A stretch of DNA of 64,000 nt from Arthrobacter sp. CAN_C5 (GCF_017875735.1 NZ_JAGGMZ010000001.1:372001-436000); one strand, 5' to 3'. Positions 51,316 to 60,691 are shown, counted from the first letter of the stretch. Notes: generated from the sequence alone by a model not told the origin. Translations and numbers: made by a program.

Positions 51316-52775
51316 ACCGCCCCAACGACACCGGAACCGAAGAAATCGAGAATGCCAACACTTTCGGATCCCTTCCCCTGCTGAAATCCGAGCGGGTCTG
51401 GAGCGCGTTGGACTTCAGCTGGGTAAACGTTGCACTGGCTATCGCCACCTGGGCCTTCCTGGTGGGCGGGGCGACCGCGTCGTTTGTGGGATTTCAGCAG
51501 GGGATCGCGGCGATGATTATCGGCAACGCGATCGGGCTATGTTTTATGGTGCTCGCCAGCACAGTGGCCAGCCAACGGTATGGCGTGGAGCAGTACACGA
51601 TCCTCCGGCCGGTCTTCGGGGTGGCAGGGGTAGGAGCGCTCGTCTTCACCGTTGTATTGATCACCGAGATGGGGTGGTCGTCCTTGCTGGGCATCATGGT
51701 GGGCCGGGCAACCACACAGGTGGCCGGGGTCGCTACCGGGATGGAATTCGATGAATACGGGCTAATGGTCACGCTGGGGGCGCTGGTAGCACTGGCCGTC
51801 GCCTGGTACATCCTCTCCCGCGGCCCCATCACGATCGGTCGCCTGAACAAGTTCATTGCTCCGGGGCTTCTGGTGATCACCGCACTCCTGATGGTTTTCC
51901 TGGTGATCAATACCTCGTGGGCTGCCCTTCTGGATGCCGCCCCGCTCGCCCCTTTTGATGATCCGCAGCTGAACTTCATGATCGCCGTCGAATTCAACGT
52001 TGCTGTTGGAGTGTCGTGGTATCCGGTGATGGGCTCCCTGGCCCGGATGACCACATCACCCAAGGCCGCAATCTGGCCCGCCTATGGAGGATTACTGATC
52101 GCGACGTTGCTGGCTCAGATTGTTGGAATGGGCGCGGCGCTGACCCTGGGGGATTCCGACCCCACCGTCTGGATGATCCCCTTTGGCGGTCCTCTGCTCG
52201 GAGCGTTCATCCTGTTGTTCATTTGCTTCGCCAACATCACCAGCATGTCCTCGATTGTCTACTCAACTGTTCTCGCACTGAGGCAGTCCAGCGGCGAGTT
52301 GCTCACCGGCCTGCACTGGAAATGGCTGTGTGCTGGATTCTTCGTACTGCCTGCTCTGCTCGCCTTCTTCCCGCAGTTTATGTACGAGAGGTTTGTCCTG
52401 TTTGTCACGCTCAGCGGGGCGTTCCTCGCCTCGATGTGCGGCGCGATCATCGTCGACTATTTCATTCTGCGCAAGCAGCACATTGATCTGTCCGAGCTGT
52501 ACGCCCCAGGCGCCAAAAGCGCCTATCACCTGCCGGGTGGGGTCAATTGGGCAGGGATTGTGGCGGTGGTCGCTGGCGCAGTGTTCTACCTGTGGATCTA
52601 CAACCCCGTCACGCTTGAAACCCAGCCGGTCTTCAACGTCATCTCTGCTTCACTGCCCGCCGCCGTTCTCGGCGGGATCGTGTACTGGATCCTGGCCGTG
52701 GTGCTTTATAGGAACCGCGGAGTGGGCGGGTTCAACCTGGCCAAGTCCCACAACCTCAAAGGGTCACGGTCATGA
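51312..52775 (+). CDS. NCS1 family permease (purine/cytosine permease type)
   Basis: The 487-residue protein has about 12 membrane segments and the family pattern at the start (LPLLKSERVWSALDFSWVNVALAIATWAFLVGG). It also has IAVEFNVAVGVSWYPVMGSLARMT in the middle, and DYFILRKQHIDLSELY late. NCS1 proteins import nucleobases, hydantoins, vitamins or related N-containing compounds. Beside an amide hydrolase and an alcohol dehydrogenase it probably brings in a nitrogen-containing substrate. Starts and stops overlap on both sides. Confidence 0.92.
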   Translation: MNRPNDTGTEEIENANTFGSLPLLKSERVWSALDFSWVNVALAIATWAFLVGGATASFVGFQQGIAAMIIGNAIGLCFMVLASTVASQRYGVEQYTILRPVFGVAGVGALVFTVVLITEMGWSSLLGIMVGRATTQVAGVATGMEFDEYGLMVTLGALVALAVAWYILSRGPITIGRLNKFIAPGLLVITALLMVFLVINTSWAALLDAAPLAPFDDPQLNFMIAVEFNVAVGVSWYPVMGSLARMTTSPKAAIWPAYGGLLIATLLAQIVGMGAALTLGDSDPTVWMIPFGGPLLGAFILLFICFANITSMSSIVYSTVLALRQSSGELLTGLHWKWLCAGFFVLPALLAFFPQFMYERFVLFVTLSGAFLASMCGAIIVDYFILRKQHIDLSELYAPGAKSAYHLPGGVNWAGIVAVVAGAVFYLWIYNPVTLETQPVFNVISASLPAAVLGGIVYWILAVVLYRNRGVGGFNLAKSHNLKGSRS

Positions 52776-53866
52776 CCATCAGTTCACGGGCCGCGGTGCA
52801 CCGCGGCGGATCTTCGCTGGAAATCACCCAAATCGAGGTGGCCGCACCCGGGCCAGGGACAGCGCTGGTCCGGCTTGGGGCGTCCGGCGTGTGCGGTTCC
52901 GATCGACATGTGCTCGACGGCGAATGGGAGATGCCTTCCCCCACCGTCATGGGCCACGAGGGAGCGGGGGTCGTCGAAGCTATTGGTGAGGGGGTCGAAG
53001 ACGTTGCAGTCGGAGACCATGTCGTCCTCAGCTGGTTCTATCCCTGCCGGCGCTGCACTGCCTGTCTTTCCGGCAGGGCCTTCGTCTGCACGGGCAGCCG
53101 TTCAGAGGAATGCCTCCTCCCGGATGGCAGCACGCCCCTGTCGGAGAACGGAACACCTGTGTATCCCTATCTTGCCGTCGGGTCGATGAGCGAATACACG
53201 GTCGTCCCCGAATCGGCAGCCGTGAAGATACCGTCGGACGTGCCGTTTGAGGTTGCCTCGCTCCTTGGCTGCTCGGTGTCTACCGGTGTAGGAGCGGTGG
53301 TCAACGATGCGATGGTGGCGCCGGGCAGGTCTGCCGTCGTCGTCGGGACCGGCGGAGTTGGACTGTCGATCATTATGGGACTGAACCTGGTGGGGGCGCA
53401 CCCCATCATCGCTGTCGATCTCAGTGAGGAAAAGCTCGCGATAGCTCGCCGTTTTGGTGCCACGCACTCGGTGATTTCCGGGCCGGACAGCCAGGAGCAG
53501 ATCCGGAGCATCACCGGGGGTGGAGCGGACTATGCGTTCGAGGCGATCGGACGCAAGGACACCATCGAGTCGCTGCCTGGCCTGTTGGTGCGTGGGGGCA
53601 CTGCCGTCCTGGTCGGCCTGCCGCCAGCTGACCAGACCATCAATTTTGATGGCCTGGCACTGGCCGAGGGAGGGATCCGGATTGTCGGGTCCAACTACGG
53701 CTCCACAGTTCCCGGCCGGGACTTTCCTCGTTTGGCCGCACTCTATCTGGCCGGCAAACTACCGGTGGATGAGCTGATCTCCGACCGGATTCGCCTCGAC
53801 CAGGTCAACGAGGCCTTCGAGGCGATGCGCCGTGGCGAGCGAGCACGCAGTGTCATAGTGTTTTAG
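52772..53866 (+). CDS. Zinc-dependent alcohol dehydrogenase (MDR family)
   Basis: The 364-residue enzyme has catalytic zinc ligands in GVCGSDRHV and GHEGAG, structural cysteines in CRRCTACLSGRAFVC, and the NAD motif GTGGVGLSIIMGLNLVGA. The insert and the phrase FDGLALAEGGIRIVGSNYGST place it near the class III/mycothiol-type group. Its ATG overlaps the permease stop (ATGA). It likely oxidises an alcohol released from the imported compound. Confidence 0.9.
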   Translation: MTISSRAAVHRGGSSLEITQIEVAAPGPGTALVRLGASGVCGSDRHVLDGEWEMPSPTVMGHEGAGVVEAIGEGVEDVAVGDHVVLSWFYPCRRCTACLSGRAFVCTGSRSEECLLPDGSTPLSENGTPVYPYLAVGSMSEYTVVPESAAVKIPSDVPFEVASLLGCSVSTGVGAVVNDAMVAPGRSAVVVGTGGVGLSIIMGLNLVGAHPIIAVDLSEEKLAIARRFGATHSVISGPDSQEQIRSITGGGADYAFEAIGRKDTIESLPGLLVRGGTAVLVGLPPADQTINFDGLALAEGGIRIVGSNYGSTVPGRDFPRLAALYLAGKLPVDELISDRIRLDQVNEAFEAMRRGERARSVIVF

Positions 53867-53891
53867 CGGCCCGCAACCACGAAGGAACTTT

Positions 53892-54614
53892 ATGGCCAGG
53901 CCTACTACCCGGATCCTCACTCCTGGCAAGATCTTCCGGGCGGCCCTTGAACGGTTCGACGAGCGTCAGGAATTTTCCATCCCACAGCTTGCCAAACGGC
54001 TGGGCGTCAGTCCGTCCTCCCTCTATCACCATGTGAAGGGAGGACGGACCGAGATTATCGAGGGAATCCGTTCCCTCATCAGTCAGGACGCTCACGACCG
54101 TGGGGATTTCCCGCCGGGAGAGGGAAACTGGCAGGAGCAGACGCGTCGCTGGGCGATCAACTACCGCTACGCGCTGGGGCTTCACCCGATGGCCATTCCG
54201 GCGCTGGTGGGCGAATCTGTCGACGATGCGCCCACCCTCGAGATCTACGAAACGTTGGCGCAGATCCTCGAGTCGGCCGGATTCCAGGACGGCCGGCTCC
54301 TTGACGCTCTTTCACTCGTTGATCTGCTGGTTCTTGGTTCTGCGATCGACGCGGGATCTCCCGAACCGCCGTGGGAGCCGTCGGAACTTGCGCATCCCTC
54401 CCTGTCACGAGCACTGGCGACTCAAACCGGTGCCCGGCGACAGGACAGGGCTTTTGCCCTGGGGCTCGACGCGGTCATCGCCGAACTGGACCGTCAGCTG
54501 ACCACTCACGTCGCCCCTGACGGGTTAGACCGGGCGATTCGTCGCCCTGCCCCTGCCAGTCCTCACGTTTCGGCGAAGGGGAGCGAAATTGAGGAAGGGG
54601 CGAACTTGTTGTAG
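53892..54614 (+). CDS. TetR family regulator
   Basis: The 240-residue protein has an N-terminal helix-turn-helix (FSIPQLAKRLGVSPSSLYHHVKGGRTEIIEG). The C-terminal part is of the TetR_C type (LHPMAIPALVGESVDDAPTLEIYETL). It is last in the NCS1 operon, 25 bases after the dehydrogenase, with GAAGGAA before the ATG. It probably controls the divergent promoters at 51027-51141. The tail from about residue 210 is low complexity. Confidence 0.9.
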   Translation: MARPTTRILTPGKIFRAALERFDERQEFSIPQLAKRLGVSPSSLYHHVKGGRTEIIEGIRSLISQDAHDRGDFPPGEGNWQEQTRRWAINYRYALGLHPMAIPALVGESVDDAPTLEIYETLAQILESAGFQDGRLLDALSLVDLLVLGSAIDAGSPEPPWEPSELAHPSLSRALATQTGARRQDRAFALGLDAVIAELDRQLTTHVAPDGLDRAIRRPAPASPHVSAKGSEIEEGANLL

Positions 54615-55625
54615 CTAGTTCGCCGGAACGGGAGCCAGCGGCGAGATGAGCTGTTCCTCGCGCAGGGCATCCCAGAAGGCGGCGGGCACCGTCTCCTGCA
54701 GTGCGGCGAGGTCCTCCGCGATGCGGCTCGGTTTGGTGGCGCCCGGTATCACCGCGGTAGTTGCCGGGTGGGCGAGCGAGAACTGCAGCGCTGCCGCCTT
54801 GATGCCGATTCCGTGTTCAGCCGTCAGTGCCTTGATGCGTTCCACCTTGGTAATGATCTCGGCCGACGCTTCCTGATACTCGAAGTGCTTGCCGCCAGCA
54901 AGAATGCCCGAACTGTAAGGTCCGCCCACCACAATATCCACCTGGTGATCGACTGCCGCCGGGAGGAGGCGCTCCAGGGCACGATCATGGTCGAGGAGCG
55001 TATACCGTCCGGCCAGGAGGAAGGCATCGGGCTGGGGCTCGTCCAGATCGAGTGTCAGCTCCAGTGCCTCCACACGGTTGACGCCCACACCCCAGGCCTT
55101 GATGACGCCCTCGTCCCGCAACCGGGTCAGGGTGCGGAAAGCGCCGGTCCGGGCCGATTCAAAGACGGCAAGCCACTCATCGCCGTAGAAGTCCTGGGCA
55201 ATGTCGTGAACCCAGACGATATCCAGTCGGTCGGTTTTCAGTCGTTTGAGACTGTCCTCCACCGAACGGAGAGTGGCGTCTGCCGAGTAGTCGTTGACCA
55301 CCTTGTTCGGGCGGCCGTGGGCGAACAATCCGCCCTTCTCTCCCATGTCGCGTGCTGAGACGTCCTCGGTCTCGTCGAGGATCACACGGCCCACCTTCGT
55401 GCTCAGCACATAGTCACCCCGAGGGTGCGCGGAGAGTACATCGCCGAGGCGGATCTCGGCGAGGCCAGCACCGTAGAACGGTGCGGTGTCAAAGTACCTG
55501 ATGCCCTGGTCCCAGGCGGCTGCGACAGTGGCCGTGGCCTCTTCCTCGGGAATGGCCCGGAACATGTTGCCCAGCGGTGCAGTGCCGAACCCGATGGGTG
55601 CCGGGAGCAAGGATGAAATGGTCAC
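54615..55625 (-). CDS. Aldo/keto reductase (aldose 1-dehydrogenase type)
   Basis: The 336-residue (alpha/beta)8 protein has the catalytic residues Asp and Tyr in RYFDTAPFYG, Lys in LSTKVGR, and the His-containing strand DIVWVHDI. A shortened FAIPGATKP-like cofactor end reads VIPGATKPSRIAEDL. It is closest to L-fucose/D-threo-aldose dehydrogenases. The GTG start at 55625 has AAGGAG upstream. It converges with the TetR gene with no gap. Confidence 0.92.
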   Translation of the reverse strand: MTISSLLPAPIGFGTAPLGNMFRAIPEEEATATVAAAWDQGIRYFDTAPFYGAGLAEIRLGDVLSAHPRGDYVLSTKVGRVILDETEDVSARDMGEKGGLFAHGRPNKVVNDYSADATLRSVEDSLKRLKTDRLDIVWVHDIAQDFYGDEWLAVFESARTGAFRTLTRLRDEGVIKAWGVGVNRVEALELTLDLDEPQPDAFLLAGRYTLLDHDRALERLLPAAVDHQVDIVVGGPYSSGILAGGKHFEYQEASAEIITKVERIKALTAEHGIGIKAAALQFSLAHPATTAVIPGATKPSRIAEDLAALQETVPAAFWDALREEQLISPLAPVPAN

Positions 55626-56043
55626 GGAGGGGTTCTCCTTCGGGAGGTGTTGGGCGTGCTGCGCAGGATTCGCACAGGATCTTCAAAGTAAGGCGCCTTC
55701 GTATTTACCCGGGGGTTACACTGGGAAAACCGGCGCGAACGTGGTGAAACGTGAAGAACAACACCACTGATTAAGCATATCGTTCGGCTGGGCGGGCCAC
55801 GGGACCTTCCGCCACCCCACAGGAAGGTCTCTCATGCACTACGTCTCTTGTCGTCGACGACTGATCGCCAATCGACCCACAGAGTGTTGCCGCGCAATCA
55901 GCGGTACCCCGGCCCACAATTTGTCATGCAGAAGATAAGCGTCTTTTCGGCACTCTCGCCGTGGAAGCACCTCATCGGTCATGGATTCGCCACCGCTGGG
56001 GACTTCAGATTTCCGTTGATTCACCCGAAAGCGAATTGCACTT
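55626..56043. other. 418-bp intergenic region between aldo/keto reductase and GGDEF-EAL genes
   Basis: No convincing gene is seen; short open frames here lack ribosome sites and protein-like composition. A hairpin, GACCTTCC (55803-55810) with GGAAGGTC (55822-55829), lies in the middle. The region must hold both divergent promoters. I did not recognise a riboswitch. Confidence 0.4.
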
Positions 56044-57549
56044 ATGCCCGACCCCGCAAGTGATTCATCCGCCGCACTGTTTCAGGACACCCCCTCCGAT
56101 CGGGAATACACCGAGTCGTCCATGGCGGGCCCCGAGGCCCGGCCATATGAGCGTGCCCTCGAGGACGTGCGTCGCGGCATTGAGGCTCAGCCCACCCCGG
56201 CGGCTGCCCAGGCCGGGCTGACGCACCTGATGCGCCACGACCCCCTCACCGGGCTGGTCAACCGAACGGGTTTCCTCTCCGAGCTGTGGGCCCTCCTCGC
56301 CGAGGATGGCACCGACCAGTCTCCCGTGGGCGTCCTGATCCTCGACATTGACCACTTCATGGCGGTCAATGAGGGACTGGGTATCGCTGCCGGCGACGAG
56401 GCACTCAGCATCGTGGCATGGCGGCTCCGGTCCACAATGAGCGACACTGCGGTTGTCGCGCGCCTCGATGGAGACGAGTTTGCCGTCGTCGATACTTTTG
56501 CTGACACGGCAGCCGCGTGTCAGGCGGCAGCCTTGCTGCTGGCGGCCCTCAACGCGCCGATGATTGTGGGCGGGTCAACGCTCGATCTTTCGGTCAGCAT
56601 TGGGTTTGCGATGGCTAGTTCCAGCGATACGACCGACGGCGTGCTAGGCAGGGCCACCACCGCCGTGAACCGGGCGAAGAAGCTGGGGCGTAACCGGTTT
56701 GAAGTGGAAATCGGAAGCACCAAGGACCCGACAGATGGTCGTCTCAAGCGCCGAGGCGAACTGCGGCAGGCGATCGACGACGGCGAACTGCTCCTCCTCT
56801 TCCAGCCGCAGATCGACCTGGCCAACGGACAGATGAGCGGTTTTGAAGCGCTGGTCCGGTGGGATCACCCGGACCGGGGGTTGCTGGACCCGGGATCCTT
56901 CATCGACTTCGCCGAGGAGTCCGGGCTGATCCTGCCCCTCGGTGCCTGGGTCGTCAACGCCGCCGTGGCGCAGCAGGCGGCCTGGCACCGTTCCTCACCC
57001 GGCCGGGCACCGGTACGCATGTCAGTGAACATTTCGGCCATTCAGTTGAATGACCCCCATCTGGCGGACATCGTGACTGCAGCTCTGGAACGTCACAACG
57101 TGGCGGCGGGACTGCTCACCCTCGAGATCACCGAGACGGCGTTGACAGTCGACCCCGAAAGTGCGCTCCGGACGCTCAACGCGCTCAGCGCACTGGGCGT
57201 CAGCTTGTCCATCGATGACTTCGGGACCGGCCACTCCAGCCTGGTCTATCTGCGGCGCTTCCCAATCGATGAGCTCAAGATTGACCGGTCATTCATCGCG
57301 GGCCTTACCTCCGATACCAAGGACCACGCGATCGTGACCTCCTGCATCCAGCTCGCCCACGCGACGAACATGTCTGCGGTGGCCGAGGGCGTCGAAACGG
57401 CCGGCCAGCTGGAAGCCCTGTTGGGGCTTGGCTGCGATCTGGCGCAAGGCTACTTTTACACCCGGCCCATGACCGCGGTAGATCTGGAACCCTGGTTCGT
57501 TCCGCGTCCGGACAACCAGATCATGTCCCGGGAGCAGCTCACCGGCTAG
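56044..57549 (+). CDS. GGDEF-EAL domain cyclic-di-GMP protein
   Basis: The 501-residue protein has no membrane segment. A GGDEF domain (about residues 62-222) has DPLTGLVNRTGF and the signature as DGDEF (142-146) instead of GGDEF; no inhibitory RxxD site is seen. The EAL domain (about 235-490) is complete: FEALVRW (268-270), VNISAIQLND, LEITETAL, SIDDFGTGHSSL and EGVET. It may act mainly as a phosphodiesterase. The ribosome site is poor, so the start could be the Met at residue 27. Confidence 0.9.
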   Translation: MPDPASDSSAALFQDTPSDREYTESSMAGPEARPYERALEDVRRGIEAQPTPAAAQAGLTHLMRHDPLTGLVNRTGFLSELWALLAEDGTDQSPVGVLILDIDHFMAVNEGLGIAAGDEALSIVAWRLRSTMSDTAVVARLDGDEFAVVDTFADTAAACQAAALLLAALNAPMIVGGSTLDLSVSIGFAMASSSDTTDGVLGRATTAVNRAKKLGRNRFEVEIGSTKDPTDGRLKRRGELRQAIDDGELLLLFQPQIDLANGQMSGFEALVRWDHPDRGLLDPGSFIDFAEESGLILPLGAWVVNAAVAQQAAWHRSSPGRAPVRMSVNISAIQLNDPHLADIVTAALERHNVAAGLLTLEITETALTVDPESALRTLNALSALGVSLSIDDFGTGHSSLVYLRRFPIDELKIDRSFIAGLTSDTKDHAIVTSCIQLAHATNMSAVAEGVETAGQLEALLGLGCDLAQGYFYTRPMTAVDLEPWFVPRPDNQIMSREQLTG

Positions 57550-57714
57550 TCGCGCCGCTGGATCACCGGCGGTCGCGATGACCGACCAGGCTATGAGGGC
57601 CTGCTGGGTGGTCATGCCGAGGAACCGGCTCGCCAGCAGTTCTCTGCCGGGCCATTTGTGACGATCCTTCGAGACCATTTTTTGACCCTGCGAATTATCT
57701 GCTTTAGCGTGAAC

Positions 57715-57840
57715 TCAGAATCAAGAGTTCAGCCAATGGCTCCCTGGCCGGTTGAACAGCAACCCTCTCCCGTAGTGGGGTGCTTCAGGTGAAGATTCGG
57801 CCACCGGAACAAGTCCCCGGATGGCAAGTACGGCGTATCC
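57715..57840 (+). promoter_or_regulatory. SAM-IV type riboswitch upstream of metQNI
   Basis: An outer GAATC/GATTC helix (57717, 57794) encloses the stem GTTCAGCC/GGTTGAAC. The conserved core AGCAACCCTC then GTGGGGTGC-TTCA-GGTGA follows at about 57758-57792. It is followed by the downstream GGCAAG-TAC-GGC element (about 57823) that forms the SAM-IV extra pseudoknot. It sits about 210 bases before metQ. Methionine importers are standard targets: high S-adenosylmethionine should turn them off. Confidence 0.82.
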
Positions 57841-57929
57841 AGGAGAGTCCCCGCAAGGGTCTCGGTGATACCGCCCGCGATCTCGAAGCGAGCCAGTATG
57901 TAACACCCGAGGAATCCCGCCCGATTGTC

Positions 57930-57972
57930 GCTGCAGTTTACGCAGCACCTTCACATTTTTCTTTTCTTAGTG
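57930..57972 (+). terminator. Possible riboswitch-linked terminator
   Basis: GCTGC (57930-57934) pairs with GCAGC (57942-57946), followed within about 20 bases by a T-rich run near 57956-57966. The stem is short, so this is a weak candidate for the expression platform. Confidence 0.3.
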
Positions 57973-58049
57973 CCGATCCAGCAGAGCTTCCGGCCGATTT
58001 CGCCTGCCCGCTGGTCCTTTTCCCAAGTAAACCGTTCAAAGGAAAACCC

Positions 58050-58931
58050 ATGAATTCCCGCAAACTCCTGTCCCTTGCCGTAGTCCCCTTTCTGGCCCTC
58101 ACCGTCGCCTGCGGTTCGTCGGAAGGCTCCGACTCCGGCAACGAAAGCATCAGCCTCGGCGTCGTCGGTGCCAGCGACCCGGAATGGGGGCTGTTGACCG
58201 AAGCCGCGGCGGAGGAGGGAATTGACCTTGAGGTCATCGACTTCGCCGAGTACACCCAGCCCAACCCCGCACTGAGCGAAAGCGAACTCGACCTCAACCA
58301 GTTCCAGCACCTGGTGTACCTGGCGCGCTACAACGTTTCCAGCGGTGCGGAGCTCGCCCCGATCGGGTCCACAGCGATCTACCCTCTGGGTCTGTACTCC
58401 ACCCAGTACGGCTCGGTCGACGAGATCCCCGAGGGCTCCACCGTCGCCGTCCCCAATGACGAGAGCAACCTGGCCAGGGGCCTGCTCGTGCTCCAGTCCG
58501 CTGGACTGGTGGTGCTCGACGGCGGCGGCAGTGCCTTCTCGACCATCGACGACATTGACGAGGAGGCCTCCAAGGTCACCGTCACCACCCTCGAGGCCTC
58601 GTTGACACCCACGTCGTTGCCCGACGTCGCCGCCGCGATCATCAACAACGACTTCGTTCAGGACGCGGGGCTGAACTTCGAGGACGCCATCGCGCAGGAC
58701 GATCCGACGGATCCCGCCGCCGTTGCGTACGTGAACGTGTTCGCCGCCCGTGCCGGTGAGGAGACCAACGAGACCTACCAAAAGCTGGTGAGCATCTACC
58801 AGGAAAACCAGGAGGTGCAGGACGCCGTCCAGGAGACCTCCGGTGGGACGGCCGAGTTCCTGGTGGTAACTCCCGAGGAGCTGCAGTCAACCCTCGACAC
58901 TGTCGAGGAAGACACCGCCGCCCAGGGCTAG
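58050..58931 (+). CDS. metQ: Methionine ABC transporter substrate-binding lipoprotein
   Basis: The 293-residue protein has a lipoprotein signal (SLAVVPFLALTVACGSS, Cys near residue 22). The NlpA/MetQ fold follows: SLGVVGASDPEWGLLTEAA, EFTQ-like FAEYTQPNPALSESELDLNQFQ, and IALYSTQ-like YPLGLYSTQYGSVDEIPEGS. It captures methionine outside the membrane. ATG 58050 follows AAAGGAA; the open frame upstream is the riboswitch leader. It leads metQ-metN-metI. Confidence 0.94.
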   Translation: MNSRKLLSLAVVPFLALTVACGSSEGSDSGNESISLGVVGASDPEWGLLTEAAAEEGIDLEVIDFAEYTQPNPALSESELDLNQFQHLVYLARYNVSSGAELAPIGSTAIYPLGLYSTQYGSVDEIPEGSTVAVPNDESNLARGLLVLQSAGLVVLDGGGSAFSTIDDIDEEASKVTVTTLEASLTPTSLPDVAAAIINNDFVQDAGLNFEDAIAQDDPTDPAAVAYVNVFAARAGEETNETYQKLVSIYQENQEVQDAVQETSGGTAEFLVVTPEELQSTLDTVEEDTAAQG

Positions 58932-58948
58932 CCAGGCCCCGCCAACTC

Positions 58949-58981
58949 CTGCGGCCGGCCGGCGATCCCGGCTGGCCGCAG
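58949..58981 (+). terminator. Intercistronic hairpin between metQ and metN
   Basis: A 14-bp stem (58949-58962 with 58968-58981, one G-U pair) closes a 5-base loop 18 bases after the metQ stop. Such hairpins let the binding protein be made in excess over the membrane parts. Confidence 0.65.
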
Positions 58982-59003
58982 GGCTCTTCCAGCAAGGAGC
59001 ACC

Positions 59004-60032
59004 ATGCCCCTCATCTCTTTGCAGGACGTCACGAAAAGCTTCCCTCCGGGGCGGCGCGGTGACGATCCTGTGCACGCTATCGACAACGTCAGCCTAGACA
59101 TTGAGGCCGGCGAGATCTACGGGATCATTGGGTACTCGGGTGCCGGCAAGAGCACCCTGGTCCGGCTGATCAACGCGCTGGAGAAGGCGACCAGCGGCAC
59201 GATCATCGTCGACGGACACCAGGTCACCAACGTGCCCGACCGCCAGCTGCGCAAGCTGCGCCTCGACATTGGCATGATCTTCCAGCAGTTCAACCTGTTC
59301 AACGCGAAGACGGTCTGGAACAACGTTGCCTACCCGCTCCGCGTCGCAGGGAAGAGCCGGGAGGAAATCCAGGCGCGCGTCACCGAGCTCCTCGACTTTG
59401 TGGGGCTGGCAGACAAGGCATCGAACTACCCTGAGCAGCTCTCCGGTGGGCAGAAGCAGCGCGTCGGGATTGCCCGCGCGCTGGCCACGTCACCGAAGAT
59501 TCTCCTGGCCGATGAGGCCACCTCGGCGCTGGACCCCGAGACCACCCACGAGGTGTTGCGCCTGCTGCGCCGGGTCAACGAGGAGCTGGGGATCACCATT
59601 GTGGTGATTACTCACGAGATGGATGTCATCCAGACCCTCGCCACCAAGGTGGCGGTGATGGACGGTGGCCGGATCGTCGAGCGAGGTGACGTTTTCGACG
59701 TCTTCTCCAACCCGCGTCAGGCCTCGTCGCAACGGTTCGTCTCCACGGTGGTCAGGGGCATCCCGTCACCCGACGAGGTCGCCGTGCTGCGCGAGCGGCA
59801 TGCGGGTCGGATCGTCACCTTCTCCTTCCGCGACGGCGACTCGTCCCAGGCCTCGGTGTTCCTTGAACTCGCCGCTGCGGGGGTCGAGTTCGAGCTGATC
59901 TACGGGGGCATCAACGACATCAGGGGCCGCGCGTTCGGGCACCTCACCCTCGCGCTTACCGGACCGGGCACCGCGATCGACGCCGCACTGGCCAGTCTCG
60001 CCACCCGCACCACTGTGAAGGAGCTCAGCTGA
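59004..60032 (+). CDS. metN: Methionine ABC transporter ATP-binding protein
   Basis: The 342-residue ATPase has Walker A GYSGAGKST (near residue 41), the signature LSGGQKQRVGIARAL, and Walker B ILLADEATSALD. The H-loop lies in VVITHEMD. A C-terminal NIL/ACT-type regulatory domain (about residues 265-342; VTFSFRDGDSSQASVFLELA) normally binds methionine and inhibits transport. AAGGAG lies before the ATG. Its stop overlaps the metI ATG by one base. Confidence 0.95.
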   Translation: MPLISLQDVTKSFPPGRRGDDPVHAIDNVSLDIEAGEIYGIIGYSGAGKSTLVRLINALEKATSGTIIVDGHQVTNVPDRQLRKLRLDIGMIFQQFNLFNAKTVWNNVAYPLRVAGKSREEIQARVTELLDFVGLADKASNYPEQLSGGQKQRVGIARALATSPKILLADEATSALDPETTHEVLRLLRRVNEELGITIVVITHEMDVIQTLATKVAVMDGGRIVERGDVFDVFSNPRQASSQRFVSTVVRGIPSPDEVAVLRERHAGRIVTFSFRDGDSSQASVFLELAAAGVEFELIYGGINDIRGRAFGHLTLALTGPGTAIDAALASLATRTTVKELS

Positions 60033-60691
60033 TGGATTCCCTGATCGATCTCAGCCCGGAACTGTGGCAGGCCACCTACGAGACCCTCTACATCGTCGGG
60101 TTCAGCCTATTCTTCGGCGGTCTGGGTGGGCTGCTCCTCGGTATCGGCCTTTACACCACGCGGGCCGGCAGCATCCTGGGGAACAGCGCCGTGTTCAGCA
60201 CCCTGAACATCATTGTCAACATTTTCAGGCCCATCCCGTTCATCATCTTCCTGGCCGCGGCGCAACCCCTGGCCCGGGCTGTGACGGGGACCGGTATCGG
60301 CAACAGCGCCATCATCTTCACGCTGTCGCTGGCCGCCGCGTTCGGGATCAGCCGCATTGTGGAGCAGAACCTGTTGACCGTGCAGCCCGGAGTGATCGAG
60401 GCGGCACGCTCAGTAGGTGCCGGCCGGCTCCGGATCATCCTGACCATCATCATCCCGGAAGCCCTGGGACCGCTGATCCTTGGCTACACGTTTATCTTCG
60501 TGGCGCTGGTCGACATGTCGGCCGTCGCTGGCTATGTGGGCGGTGGAGGGTTGGGCAACTTCGCCATCCAATACGGTTACCGGCAGTTCAACCCCTGGGT
60601 CACCTGGGCTGCAGTGATTGTGATTATCCTGCTGGTGCAGGCGGTCCAGCTCCTGGGGAACGTACTCGCCCGGAAGGCGCTCAGGCGGTAG
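60032..60691 (+). CDS. metI: Methionine ABC transporter permease
   Basis: The 219-residue membrane protein has five or so hydrophobic segments. The ABC permease EAA loop is EAARSVGAGRLRIILTIIIPEALGP. It forms the methionine channel with MetN. Its end overlaps that of the convergent MFS gene by 11 bases. Confidence 0.95.
   Translation: MDSLIDLSPELWQATYETLYIVGFSLFFGGLGGLLLGIGLYTTRAGSILGNSAVFSTLNIIVNIFRPIPFIIFLAAAQPLARAVTGTGIGNSAIIFTLSLAAAFGISRIVEQNLLTVQPGVIEAARSVGAGRLRIILTIIIPEALGPLILGYTFIFVALVDMSAVAGYVGGGGLGNFAIQYGYRQFNPWVTWAAVIVIILLVQAVQLLGNVLARKALRR

Noticed and set aside
55839..56024. Possible 61-residue gene on the minus strand between the aldo/keto reductase and GGDEF-EAL genes.
   Set aside because: No ribosome site and no protein-like pattern; left as intergenic.
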